IMG/VR virus record: IMGVR_UViG_3300010354_000855
Coordinates: 1 to 20,745 of that record
Length of the DNA: 20,745 nucleotides
Strand: one strand, 5' to 3'
From: a virus
Within the stretch, counting starts at the first letter, position 1; each line of letters opens with the position of its first letter. Below the pieces are notes generated by a model, which was given only the letters and a program-made list of their open reading frames with translations, did not search any database and was not told the DNA's origin. This document shows positions 13,646 to 20,224 of this stretch, one piece after another. The translations under genes and the position numbers were made by a program.

Positions 13646-14088
13646 TTGACAACCTTCATATCGGACACGGGCAAAAACGCGTTGTATCGTTCTACGATGC
13701 CGCCGTAAATGTTCGCACGTGTCGTTGTGCGGTTGACGTCGAACGCGAACAACAAATCGCCGTTGTCGTTTGCGATCCGATATACGACGATGTTTTCCGA
13801 TTTACGCAGATACGCAACTAATATGAACGGCACACCCAGCACGCGGGCGGCGTGGCACCCGTCGGTGATTTTCTCGTACGTCAGCAAAAACGAACCCATT
13901 TTGTTCAGTTCGTCCAACGATAGGTCGCGGCATTTGAATTCGTACACGAACAACATATCGCCGTCGGCGCTGGAAATGATGCCGTCCATTCGGGCGTACT
14001 GGGTTGTTTTTTGTACCCGCCAACCGAATAGGTCGCCGAGCATCAACATTGTGTCCGTTTCGTATTGGAACGTTTCGGCCTTGGTCAT
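13642..14088 (-). CDS. Putative PD-(D/E)XK nuclease-like protein
   Basis: A 148-residue protein if read from MTKAETFQYE at 14088, just after a hairpin (14090-14103); MKSMHH at 14127 would overlap the primase gene by 23 bases. Core features: E10 in the first helix, a strand with YARMDGII (D35), then LFVYEFKCRDLSLDEL (E50-F-K52), then a helix, and VPFILVAYLRKSEN as a late strand. The D ... E-x-K arrangement with a helix after it fits the PD-(D/E)XK nuclease fold, but no close family is named. It could process DNA ends or flaps with the neighbouring primase-helicase; activity is inferred only. Confidence 0.6.
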   Translation of the reverse strand: MTKAETFQYETDTMLMLGDLFGWRVQKTTQYARMDGIISSADGDMLFVYEFKCRDLSLDELNKMGSFLLTYEKITDGCHAARVLGVPFILVAYLRKSENIVVYRIANDNGDLLFAFDVNRTTTRANIYGGIVERYNAFLPVSDMKVVK

Positions 14089-14104
14089 TGGGGCGTTCGC
14101 CCCG

Positions 14105-16090
14105 TTAGAATGGTGCATCGATTTCATCGTTTGTTTCGTTAAATTGTGCGCGTTGCGGGCGTCCCGACGTTAGGGTGACAATACCTTGGTCGAGCATCAA
14201 ATTGAACGCCTTGGTCGCCTCTTTTGTCTTTGCGGATTCCGTGTCGCGAATGAACGGCACGATTTCCGTTTTCATCTTGCCGTCGATTTTGCGGCCTATT
14301 CGCTGAAGGTCGTCGGGCGTCCATACGCGGTCGAGTTCGTAAAAATCCGATTCTTCGTGTTCACCAATGGTGATCGTGTCGTCGTTGTTCACGCGCATCG
14401 TCAGCGTGGGAAATTCAATGTTCCGCGTGTATTCCGGCGTAATGGTTGACGCCGACGCATCGTGTTCGTTTTTGGCCACACCAACGACGGATTCGGCCTT
14501 TTGCACCAAATACGCGCCGAGGTGACCCTTTGCGTTTTTGTCGTTCTTGTTTTCGTGCAGAATCGCCACCATCATACAATTGTAGTCGGTCGTCCATTTG
14601 AGCAGACGCGACGCGATTTCGGTCGCCTCTTCCTCGTCGTTCACGCCCTTCGACGCAAGGTCGACAATGCCGTCAATGATGACCAAACCAATGTTCGGGA
14701 TTCGCGACAATGCGAATTCAACGAACGCCAGTCGTTCGCGGTTGCGTTCCAACCCGCGGAACTTAAAGTATTTCAACCGGTCGTGGTTTTGGTTCGGATC
14801 GAAACCCGCCATTGTGAGGATTCGCTTTTTTCCCTTTGCGGCATGATAGTCGCCTTGCTCCGTGTCGATATACAACACCACGCGGTCGCCGATATACCCA
14901 CGCAACGCCTCGGCGACGACGCCGTCGGCAAGTGCGGCGGCGGCGACGGCCGACACGAAGTACGATTTGCGCGATTTGGCCTTGCCTTGAATCAATACAA
15001 AGTTGCCCAACGAACCCAACACAAACGATTCCACGCCCGTGAACACGTCAACGGCGACGGGCGGGCGTTCGACCGGTATCGTGGAATCCACCTCCAGCGA
15101 CAACAACGTCGCCATCATTTCATCCTCGGTCAGTTCGTCCGCGATCGTTGGTTCGGGTTCGTCCGCGATCGTGTACGTCGCGCCATAGCCGCGTGACCGC
15201 AATTGTTGGTATGCGGCATCAAAGTCGCCGTTGCATTCCAACACGACGAAACATTGAAACGCATCGTACGGGCGCTCGGCGTCGAACTGGGTTGACGTCG
15301 TCCACGGCCAAAACAAACCGGTGTCGTTGAATATCACGCCCGACGTTTTCGCGTCCGTATCACCGGGGCGTTTCAAATATGTATATTTTGCATTTCGCCC
15401 GACGACGCGCCATCCGTTGCCCTCGAGTATTTCCAACGCCGTGTGTGTCGTTCTAAATTCCCCCCACGGCGTTTTGTCGTCAACCTCGGCGGCGACCTTT
15501 TGCGCCGTGGCGCGTGACACGATTTCAATGGTTTTTGTCACCGACCGCGCGCAACGGAACAACACGTCGCGTTCGGCGGGCGTGATGCGCTGAACCATCG
15601 TGATTTTTGATGCCATCCGATACCCCGGTGACGGGAACACCACGATTTGACCGCCGGTGCCACGTGTTTCGAACGTCGTTTCGCCGGCGAGGTTGCGGGC
15701 CAACTTTTGATTCCCCTCGACCGCGTCGCATTTGTATATCCAATGTTGGCCACCCGACCGCGTGTGTTGAATCGTCATTTTGTCGCGCAACCCCGGCGCG
15801 GCGTCGTCCAGCATTGCGGTGAACTCGGTCAGTTCGTCGCCGTCAAAGTGTTTGGCGTCGATGTCCAATACCTCGAGGCCATCGTACCCGCACACGATGC
15901 CGATCGAATCCGTTTCGTTGAACATTTGTTCGGTGTCCGCCCAACTGATTGGTTCCGAACCGAGGCGTTGCCAATTTTTAATCGCGGGGCGCTTTTCACC
16001 GCGAACCAATGGTACGGGGCTAAATCCCGCGGCGAGGTACCGACGCGCGATGTCCGCGATGTCGTGTTTCGAGGTCATTCCAGTTTTCAA
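14105..16090 (-). CDS. Primase-polymerase / RecA-like helicase fusion
   Basis: A 661-residue protein. Residues 10-165 form a prim-pol domain: SPVPLVRGEKRPAIKNW, LDIDAKH (D76, D78), RSGGQHWIY (H116) and ETRGTGGQIVVFPSPGY (R143). About 225-302 contain the linker VGRNAKYTYLKRPG ... NGDFDAAYQQLRSRGYG common in phage primases. Residues 355-560 are a RecA/AAA_25-type ATPase: GKAKSRKS (369-376) as variant Walker A, LVIID (469-473) as Walker B, and GHLGAYLVQKAESV (522-535). It should prime and unwind DNA at the fork, with the SSB at 18267-18782. MTSKHD at 16078 is an alternative start that would shorten the 71-base overlap with the upstream gene. Confidence 0.85.
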   Translation of the reverse strand: MKTGMTSKHDIADIARRYLAAGFSPVPLVRGEKRPAIKNWQRLGSEPISWADTEQMFNETDSIGIVCGYDGLEVLDIDAKHFDGDELTEFTAMLDDAAPGLRDKMTIQHTRSGGQHWIYKCDAVEGNQKLARNLAGETTFETRGTGGQIVVFPSPGYRMASKITMVQRITPAERDVLFRCARSVTKTIEIVSRATAQKVAAEVDDKTPWGEFRTTHTALEILEGNGWRVVGRNAKYTYLKRPGDTDAKTSGVIFNDTGLFWPWTTSTQFDAERPYDAFQCFVVLECNGDFDAAYQQLRSRGYGATYTIADEPEPTIADELTEDEMMATLLSLEVDSTIPVERPPVAVDVFTGVESFVLGSLGNFVLIQGKAKSRKSYFVSAVAAAALADGVVAEALRGYIGDRVVLYIDTEQGDYHAAKGKKRILTMAGFDPNQNHDRLKYFKFRGLERNRERLAFVEFALSRIPNIGLVIIDGIVDLASKGVNDEEEATEIASRLLKWTTDYNCMMVAILHENKNDKNAKGHLGAYLVQKAESVVGVAKNEHDASASTITPEYTRNIEFPTLTMRVNNDDTITIGEHEESDFYELDRVWTPDDLQRIGRKIDGKMKTEIVPFIRDTESAKTKEATKAFNLMLDQGIVTLTSGRPQRAQFNETNDEIDAPF

Positions 16091-16460
16091 GTTTGTTTGT
16101 TTCGTTTTGGTGTATTCTGAATGTTTTTTGCCCGTGTGTTTCCTCGGGACGAAGGAACCGCCACGCGTTCAGCGTGCCGTCGAAAAGGGCGAAAAAATCG
16201 ACGTCCTCATCCGTGTACCGACCCTTCGATTCGGAACCCTTGCCGAGGTTCCATTTCGATTTGCCGTTGTAATCGACGAAGGTCGATTTCACTTGGATCG
16301 TTTGAATGATGTTCCGCTTTGATATGATGAAATCAATCGATGCGGAATCACCAATCGGTCGGAACACGTCAAACCCTTGGCGCATAGCGTCGGCGACAAA
16401 TTGCGCCTCGGCCCATTCGCCGTTGCGTTTATCCGAGCGCCGCGGCGATTTTTCCAGCAT
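16020..16460 (-). CDS. PD-(D/E)XK endonuclease-like protein (PDDEXK_11 type)
   Basis: A 146-residue protein read from MLEKSPRRSDKRNGEW at 16460. Core: helix GEWAEAQFVADAMRQGF (E15, E18), VFRPIGDSASIDFIIS (D43), and TIQVKSTF with Q56-V-K58 in place of E-x-K. Q-x-K after D is typical of the PDDEXK_11/group I intron endonuclease-like family. The C-terminus (about residues 123-146) is basic and read over the start of the primase gene, so its importance is doubtful. It overlaps the VRR-NUC gene by 32 bases. Likely role: structure-specific or restriction-like nuclease in phage recombination; substrate unknown. Confidence 0.7.
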   Translation of the reverse strand: MLEKSPRRSDKRNGEWAEAQFVADAMRQGFDVFRPIGDSASIDFIISKRNIIQTIQVKSTFVDYNGKSKWNLGKGSESKGRYTDEDVDFFALFDGTLNAWRFLRPEETHGQKTFRIHQNETNKLENWNDLETRHRGHRASVPRRGI

Positions 16461-16860
16461 AATCGGTGTACGTTTTCGCGATGAAATAAAAACCGCCCGC
16501 GTTGGTGATTTCCACCTCGACCTCACGTTGGTGTGACGATTGGCGGTCGGTTCCGATTTTTACCTCGATGCCGACGAATCGTCCGCCGACCACACCAATG
16601 ATGTCGGGTATTCCACGGCGGGTGACGCCCGCACGATAAACACCTTTTTTGCCGTCATACGTGGCGCCGTTGTTGATTCGGTATGCCGCGCCACCCCACA
16701 CGTGAACGAGGTCGTATATGATCGCGTTGGTAAGTCCATTTGCCGTCGTGTCACTAAACGTCGGCTTCGGGATCGCCGCCGCGGGAATATGGGCATATTT
16801 CGTCGCGTTCACCCGTGTGGCGAATTGGCGCAGTTCCGGCAAGGTACGTGGTAAGGGCAT
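16429..16860 (-). CDS. VRR-NUC domain nuclease
   Basis: A 143-residue protein. The VRR-NUC core begins with TANGLTNAIIYDLVHVWGGA and contains RRGIPDIIGV (P85-D86), GRFVGIEVKI (E99, K101) and QREVEVEIT, then GGFYFIAKTY. This is the standard phage VRR-NUC pattern, a PD-(D/E)XK nuclease that in other phages cuts branched DNA. The first 35 residues are not conserved and are read across the end of the preceding gene (107-base overlap), so the true start could be later; no other ATG exists, though GTG codons do. Confidence 0.82.
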   Translation of the reverse strand: MPLPRTLPELRQFATRVNATKYAHIPAAAIPKPTFSDTTANGLTNAIIYDLVHVWGGAAYRINNGATYDGKKGVYRAGVTRRGIPDIIGVVGGRFVGIEVKIGTDRQSSHQREVEVEITNAGGFYFIAKTYTDYAGKIAAALG

Positions 16861-17011
16861 AATTTGGTAGGTTCATTTCGCAGAATGCGACCATAATTTC
16901 AATATCATCGCACAACCCGACCAATTCGTCGGATTCCCAACGCTCGGCAATCGACCGCGCGTTGTTGGCGAACTCCGCGACGCGGTTCAGTCGTTCGATA
17001 ACGTCAGCCAT
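16754..17011 (-). CDS. Unknown protein, 85 residues
   Basis: Read from MADVIERLNRVAEFANNARS at 17011, overlapping the exonuclease stop by 25 bases. The first 55 residues are helical and acidic (IAERWESDELVGLCDDIEIM, then VAFCEMNLPNYALTTYL). The last 25 residues (GERDEICPYSRGGDPEADV) are read over the first codons of the VRR-NUC gene. Function unknown. Confidence 0.55.
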   Translation of the reverse strand: MADVIERLNRVAEFANNARSIAERWESDELVGLCDDIEIMVAFCEMNLPNYALTTYLAGTAPIRHTGERDEICPYSRGGDPEADV

Positions 17012-17721
17012 TTCGGCGGCATTAAAACGTTGATGTCGTTGTCGTATGTCGCGGGCATTCCGTCCCATTGTTTGAATCGCTCGGTGATTTGTATCAATTC
17101 AAATATACCGAATTCAATTGACGTTTTGTCCATCAAATAAACCATCACGTTGTGCGGACGGGCGGCCTCGACGCCGACGAAGTAGAATTCGTCCAAACCA
17201 GTTGCCTTGCAATACAATGCCGCTTGCAAATGGTATTTGTTCCCGAACACCCAGCGTTGAAATTCGCGCGGTGAAACGTCTTGCGTGGTTTTTAAATCGG
17301 CCACGAACGTATCGCCGACAAGGTCGACGAATCCGCGGAACGGCAATCCGTTGAATTTGAATTCCACGGCTTGTTCGACCGCCGTTTTGCGTGCGAACAA
17401 TTGTGCGGCGGCGGGGTGTTGGTACAACGCGGCGGCCATATTTTCGATCACCTCGAATTCCGAATCTTTGAGAATTTCACGATCGCCCGCGGCGGATTCA
17501 ACCTCCTTCCACGCGTTCGTTCCGCGGCGAATGTCGGGCGCCACGAGGTAGCGTGTTTCGAATTCGTCGGGTTCCAAAACAAACGTGTGAAGGGCGGATC
17601 CGCGCGTCATCGACGCGGTCGTTTCCCGTTGTTTGTTTTTGTACGCGAGGAAATGGTTGGGCGATTTCGCGAATTCCTTGATCGACGAAAACGACAACGG
17701 CAAAAATGGCGACCGGGTCAT
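16987..17721 (-). CDS. RecB/YqaJ-like PD-(D/E)XK exonuclease
   Basis: A 244-residue protein when started at MTRSPF (17721), where the ATG overlaps the preceding stop as ATGA; an ATG at 17727 adds two residues, and a longer frame to 17844 is rejected. Motifs: SSIKEFAKSPNHFLAYK in helix 1 (12-28), RGSALHTFVL (H45), FRGFVDLV (D133), VADLKTT (D142-L-K144) and YHLQAALY (Q166-x3-Y170). These are the metal and DNA contacts of the lambda-exonuclease/YqaJ/Exo8 group, which resect double-strand ends to load a recombinase. A single-strand annealing protein was not recognised beside it; the SSB-like gene or a gene beyond the window could serve. Confidence 0.8.
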   Translation of the reverse strand: MTRSPFLPLSFSSIKEFAKSPNHFLAYKNKQRETTASMTRGSALHTFVLEPDEFETRYLVAPDIRRGTNAWKEVESAAGDREILKDSEFEVIENMAAALYQHPAAAQLFARKTAVEQAVEFKFNGLPFRGFVDLVGDTFVADLKTTQDVSPREFQRWVFGNKYHLQAALYCKATGLDEFYFVGVEAARPHNVMVYLMDKTSIEFGIFELIQITERFKQWDGMPATYDNDINVLMPPKWLTLSND

Positions 17722-17861
17722 TTCCATTTCGGTATCGACACCAACATTGTGGCGAACGTGAACGATGCGACGATGTATCGGGTGTCGACGTCGGCGAACA
17801 CGACGACGGACGGCGTGAGGAAAAATGCGTCCTCGTTGCGCCAAGTGAATTCGATGGTCAT
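17718..17861 (-). CDS. Small unknown protein, 47 residues
   Basis: A 47-codon gene. The start at 17861 overlaps the DnaA-like stop as ATGA and its stop overlaps the exonuclease start as ATGA, so it is held precisely between two real genes. It reads MTIEFTWRNEDAFFLTPSVV, then VFADVDTRYIVASFTFATML and ends VSIPKWK. The sequence is strongly beta-prone and aromatic, without a transmembrane segment long enough to call. Function unknown. Confidence 0.6.
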   Translation of the reverse strand: MTIEFTWRNEDAFFLTPSVVVFADVDTRYIVASFTFATMLVSIPKWK

Positions 17862-18286
17862 TTTGTTTCGTTTTGTAAATCGTTTAACAACATTTGTAAA
17901 CGGGCAATTTCCCGTTGTAGGTATTCCGCGTCTTGTACGCGTGAATGGTACGCAACGTCCTCGCAGAACATTTTGTAATTCCGCACGTACGTCGCATCGA
18001 GGTGTCGGTTGGTGTTCCCAACCAATTCGTGCGCCTCGTTGTGAACCATCAATTGATGATGGATTGACGAATGGTTGCGGTTGACCAATGAACCGGTTTG
18101 CATTTGCGACAAACCGATTTCCCAGTACGCATAGGCGATAACCATACGACGTACCTCGTTGACGTTCGCCATCCGCGATTTGCGTTTGATAACGCCCGCC
18201 GGTAGGCCGGCCCAGTTCTCGGCGAACTGAACCAACCATTCGGCTTGCATTACGCGTTCGGCAACGTTAGAACGGGAAATTGTCAT
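17858..18286 (-). CDS. DnaA domain IV-like DNA-binding protein
   Basis: A 142-residue protein lacking the ATPase part of DnaA. Residues 37-84 have the DnaA domain IV form: a helix (NVNEVRRMVIAYAYWEIG), a helix-turn-helix (LSQMQTGSLV) and the signature NRNHSSIHHQLMVHNE, which corresponds to GGRDHTTVLHAVRKI of DnaA. This signature contacts DnaA boxes. The remainder is helical (QDAEYLQREIARLQMLLNDL at the C-terminus, a possible coiled coil). Sitting after the SSB gene in the replication block (20-base overlap), it might mark the phage origin or recruit host replication proteins. R1 and R2 contain a DnaA-box-like sequence, so they are candidate targets. Confidence 0.68.
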   Translation of the reverse strand: MTISRSNVAERVMQAEWLVQFAENWAGLPAGVIKRKSRMANVNEVRRMVIAYAYWEIGLSQMQTGSLVNRNHSSIHHQLMVHNEAHELVGNTNRHLDATYVRNYKMFCEDVAYHSRVQDAEYLQREIARLQMLLNDLQNETK

Positions 18287-18782
18287 CGGGCGTTGCGTTC
18301 ACGGGTTCGTTGCTAAACGACGGGGTCGTCGGTACCACACCATCGAAAAAATCCGACGGCGTACCGCCACCATCGCCACGCTCGGCGAGCGTTAGAACGA
18401 TGACGTCGTTCACCCATACGGACAAACCTTTTTTGCCATTGTATTCGTACGCCTTGACGATGCAATTAGTTTTTAGGGTTGATCCGTTGTTGATGTAATC
18501 GTCGAACGTCGCCTTGTGCGTGTCGAACACGTTGGGCGCATTGTTCGCCTTGATGCGAACGGCGGGAACCTCGTATTTGGGTTTGCCGTCCACACCTTTG
18601 ATTTGAACGAACTTGTATGCGCCAAGCGCCTCAAGTTGCGCCACGGACGCATCGTCCAGCATCAAATCGCATTGGTACTTGTTGGCCATTTTGTTTGGGC
18701 CGGATTTGGGCGTCAGTTGCGCCCATTGTGCGGTGCCGGACAAAATGACGCGGACACCTTTTTGGAAATCGGGTTTGTTCAT
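18267..18782 (-). CDS. Single-stranded DNA-binding protein (gp2.5-like)
   Basis: A 171-residue protein. The N-terminal 30 residues (FQKGVRVILSGTAQWAQLTP) and KMANKYQCDLMLDDASVAQL suggest the OB-fold seen in T7 gp2.5-type or DUF2815 SSB proteins, with VRIKANNAP in the middle and YNGKKGLSVWVNDVIVLTLA as late strands. The C-terminal end DDNFPF (166-171) is the acidic/hydrophobic tip by which SSBs bind partner proteins. It is the first gene of the replication operon and has its own promoter (P2), which fits a protein needed in quantity. Confidence 0.75.
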   Translation of the reverse strand: MNKPDFQKGVRVILSGTAQWAQLTPKSGPNKMANKYQCDLMLDDASVAQLEALGAYKFVQIKGVDGKPKYEVPAVRIKANNAPNVFDTHKATFDDYINNGSTLKTNCIVKAYEYNGKKGLSVWVNDVIVLTLAERGDGGGTPSDFFDGVVPTTPSFSNEPVNATPDDNFPF

Positions 18783-18813
18783 AATTAAAATGCGTTTGTT
18801 TGTTTACGCTTGA

Positions 18814-18845
18814 CAAACGTACAACGGATTTTTCAACAAACCAAA
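18814..18845 (-). promoter_or_regulatory. Bacteroidetes-type promoter P2 for the replication operon
   Basis: On the minus strand TACGTTTG (18821-18814) lies 20 bases after TTTG (18845-18842), matching TTTG-N19-21-TAnnTTTG. It is 32 bases before the SSB start at 18782, with an A-rich leader (AAACAAACAAACG) and no Shine-Dalgarno. It lies just past the terminator at 18873-18900, as expected of an operon start. Confidence 0.7.
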
Positions 18846-18872
18846 CAACGGGTGTGCAAATTATTAACAAAT

Positions 18873-18900
18873 AAAAAACCCCGCCGTTTGACGGGCGGGG
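18873..18900 (-). terminator. Intrinsic terminator after the 59-residue membrane protein gene
   Basis: Minus strand CCCCGCCCGTCAAACGGCGGGG forms a GC-rich stem, followed by TTTTTTATTTGTT. It starts about 40 bases after the stop at 18942. It isolates that gene from the replication operon. Confidence 0.82.
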
Positions 18901-18941
18901 CTGAATCGCGGGTTCGGAAATAAGAAACAAACAAACAAACG

Positions 18942-19121
18942 TCACCCGCGACGTTCGTATTTGTTGAAGTTGTCGTGTGCGGACGCACCCCATACCATAC
19001 CAAGGGTACCGAGTATGATTGTCCACGTCATTGATTCGTGGGCGACGGCGCAGAACGTGAAAATGACGGCGACCGACAATTGAATCATTGCTTTGCCGAG
19101 GTAGGTGTCTTTGTTTTCCAT
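18942..19121 (-). CDS. Small membrane protein, unknown function
   Basis: A 59-residue protein read from MENKDTYLGKAMIQLSVAVI at 19121. A reading from 19178 would span the promoter P1 and is rejected. Two hydrophobic segments are visible (MIQLSVAVIFTFCAV at 12-26 and MTWTIILGTLGMVWGAS at 31-47), followed by a polar, charged tail (HDNFNKYERRG). A two-pass inner-membrane protein is likely. It has its own promoter and terminator, so it is a one-gene early unit by position; superinfection exclusion or an anti-host role is conceivable but not supported by a recognised family. Confidence 0.6.
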   Translation of the reverse strand: MENKDTYLGKAMIQLSVAVIFTFCAVAHESMTWTIILGTLGMVWGASAHDNFNKYERRG

Positions 19122-19146
19122 TGTTGACGTTTGTTTTTGTTCGGGG

Positions 19147-19179
19147 CAAACATACGACGAAAATTCATTCCAAACCAAA
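19147..19179 (-). promoter_or_regulatory. Bacteroidetes-type promoter P1
   Basis: On the minus strand TATGTTTG (19154-19147) is preceded by TTTG at N21 (19179-19176); another TTTG lies at N16. The -7 box matches TAnnTTTG exactly. It is 26 bases upstream of the ATG at 19121, supporting that start for the 59-residue membrane protein. Confidence 0.62.
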
Positions 19180-19200
19180 TGGATTGTTTAACCTCAAAAG

Positions 19201-19291
19201 TTATTGACACGCGTTGTTGATTTTATTTTTATATATATATCCCTTAGGGATATATATATAAAAATAAAATAAACGGCGCATCAATACGAAC
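19201..19291. repeat. Repeat element R2 with 51-bp palindrome
   Basis: This 91-bp copy of R1 (7284-7375) has identical outer flanks (TTATTGACACGCGTTGTTG on the left, AAACGGCGCATCAATACGAA on the right) and a 51-bp palindrome at 19220-19270 whose arms meet at CCCTTAGGG. Compared with R1 it has one paired substitution in the arms and one base fewer at the centre. It lies between the lysis cassette terminator and promoter P1, outside any gene. Confidence 0.88.
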
Positions 19292-19334
19292 CAAATAAAT
19301 AAACAAAAACTTTCCAACAAATTGGTTTGACCAT

Positions 19335-19356
19335 AAAAAAACCCGCACGCGGCGGG
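19335..19356 (-). terminator. Intrinsic terminator of the lysis operon
   Basis: Minus-strand CCCGC-CGCGT-GCGGG is followed directly by TTTTTTT, a standard hairpin and T-tract. It begins 22 bases after the u-spanin stop at 19378, marking the end of the lysis cassette and insulating R2 and the early unit from late transcription. Confidence 0.82.
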
Positions 19357-19377
19357 CTGAACCAATTGGTTTGGCAA

Positions 19378-19812
19378 TCACCAACGACGTCGGTCGTCGC
19401 GATATTTGAACACGGCGAACACGATCGTGAACACCAATGCAATGAACGACACCCACGCGGCAACGCGGTCACGTGCGCGACCGAAAATGGTGCGGCGTTG
19501 GACAACTTGCGGAATTTCGCGTATAACGTCGATTCGTATCGTGTCGGGTAGGCACGTACCCTCGACCATCAAAGTATCGTAGGAACGCACCAAACGCACC
19601 CGTACGCGGTCGTTTTCAATCGTGATGGTATCAACGTCGTTCATCACGATCGTGTCGGTGATTTTTCGTTCCCGCGTCACGACGATGGTGTCGAACCGAA
19701 TCGGTTGCGCCCGAACAAGTGTCGGGTCTTTTGCAATCGCACGTTTTAGGTGCCAGTCCGCACCACACGACGCGACAACCATCGCGAGGGGAATCAATAG
19801 CCAACGAGCCAT
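19378..19812 (-). CDS. Unimolecular spanin-like lipoprotein
   Basis: A 144-residue protein. The N-terminus has a hydrophobic signal and lipobox V-A-S-C16, and a transmembrane segment WVSFIALVFTIVFAVF at about 120-135 followed by a basic end KYRDDRRRW. Between them is a beta-rich periplasmic part with recurrent D-T-I/L units (41, 53, 61, 79, 90). A lipoylated N-terminus plus C-terminal inner-membrane helix is the u-spanin architecture of phage T1 gp11 (131 residues), which joins outer and inner membranes and completes lysis. It directly follows the amidase gene (19-base overlap) and ends the lysis cassette. Sequence alone does not prove the function. Confidence 0.68.
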   Translation of the reverse strand: MARWLLIPLAMVVASCGADWHLKRAIAKDPTLVRAQPIRFDTIVVTRERKITDTIVMNDVDTITIENDRVRVRLVRSYDTLMVEGTCLPDTIRIDVIREIPQVVQRRTIFGRARDRVAAWVSFIALVFTIVFAVFKYRDDRRRW

Positions 19813-20210
19813 TCGAATTTTTGTTTTACGTTAAATGACGGACACGCCTTCGCGGCGTATTCATTGTGGCCGTGCAGCGTCAACGCGCCGTATTTGTCGC
19901 GCAACGCCTTGACCAAATTCACGAACGCCGTTTGCTGGGCATCGTTCATCGTGTCCTTTGCTTTGCCGGCGTTGTCCGTTCCACCGACGTACACCACACC
20001 AATGGTATCGGCATTGTGTCCAACGACGTGGGCGCCCGCCTTTGCGACGTCACGCCCAACGTGAACCGACCCATCGAGGTAAATCACGTAGTGATAACCA
20101 ATATCCGACCAACCGCGTTTTTTGTGCCACGAACGAATCGTGTCAACGTCAACGTGGCGCCCGTCGGGCGTCGCCGTGCAATGCAAAATGATTCGGGTCA
20201 GTTTACGCAT
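19794..20210 (-). CDS. N-acetylmuramoyl-L-alanine amidase (T7 lysozyme-like endolysin)
   Basis: A 138-residue amidase_2 domain protein. Zinc ligands correspond to H10 (IILHCTAT), H115 (HGHNEY) and C123 (AKACPSF); Y39 (DIGYHYVI) and K121 match the catalytic Tyr and Lys of T7 lysozyme, with the same H-x5-K-x-C spacing. It cuts the amide bond between muramic acid and the peptide stem. There is no signal peptide, so export depends on a holin. Preceded by holin-like genes and followed by the spanin-like gene, it is the endolysin of the lysis cassette. Confidence 0.9.
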   Translation of the reverse strand: MRKLTRIILHCTATPDGRHVDVDTIRSWHKKRGWSDIGYHYVIYLDGSVHVGRDVAKAGAHVVGHNADTIGVVYVGGTDNAGKAKDTMNDAQQTAFVNLVKALRDKYGALTLHGHNEYAAKACPSFNVKQKFEWLVGY

Positions 20211-20224
20211 AAATACGGATCACG

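Noticed and set aside
14462-15196. A 244-codon plus-strand open frame opposite the primase-helicase
   Set aside because: Antisense shadow of a clear multidomain gene; composition is typical of reverse-strand reading and there is no promoter.
17728-17844. Exonuclease start at 17844
   Set aside because: The extra residues are Arg/His repeats read out of frame over the 47-codon gene; ATG 17721 or 17727 gives the normal family N-terminus.
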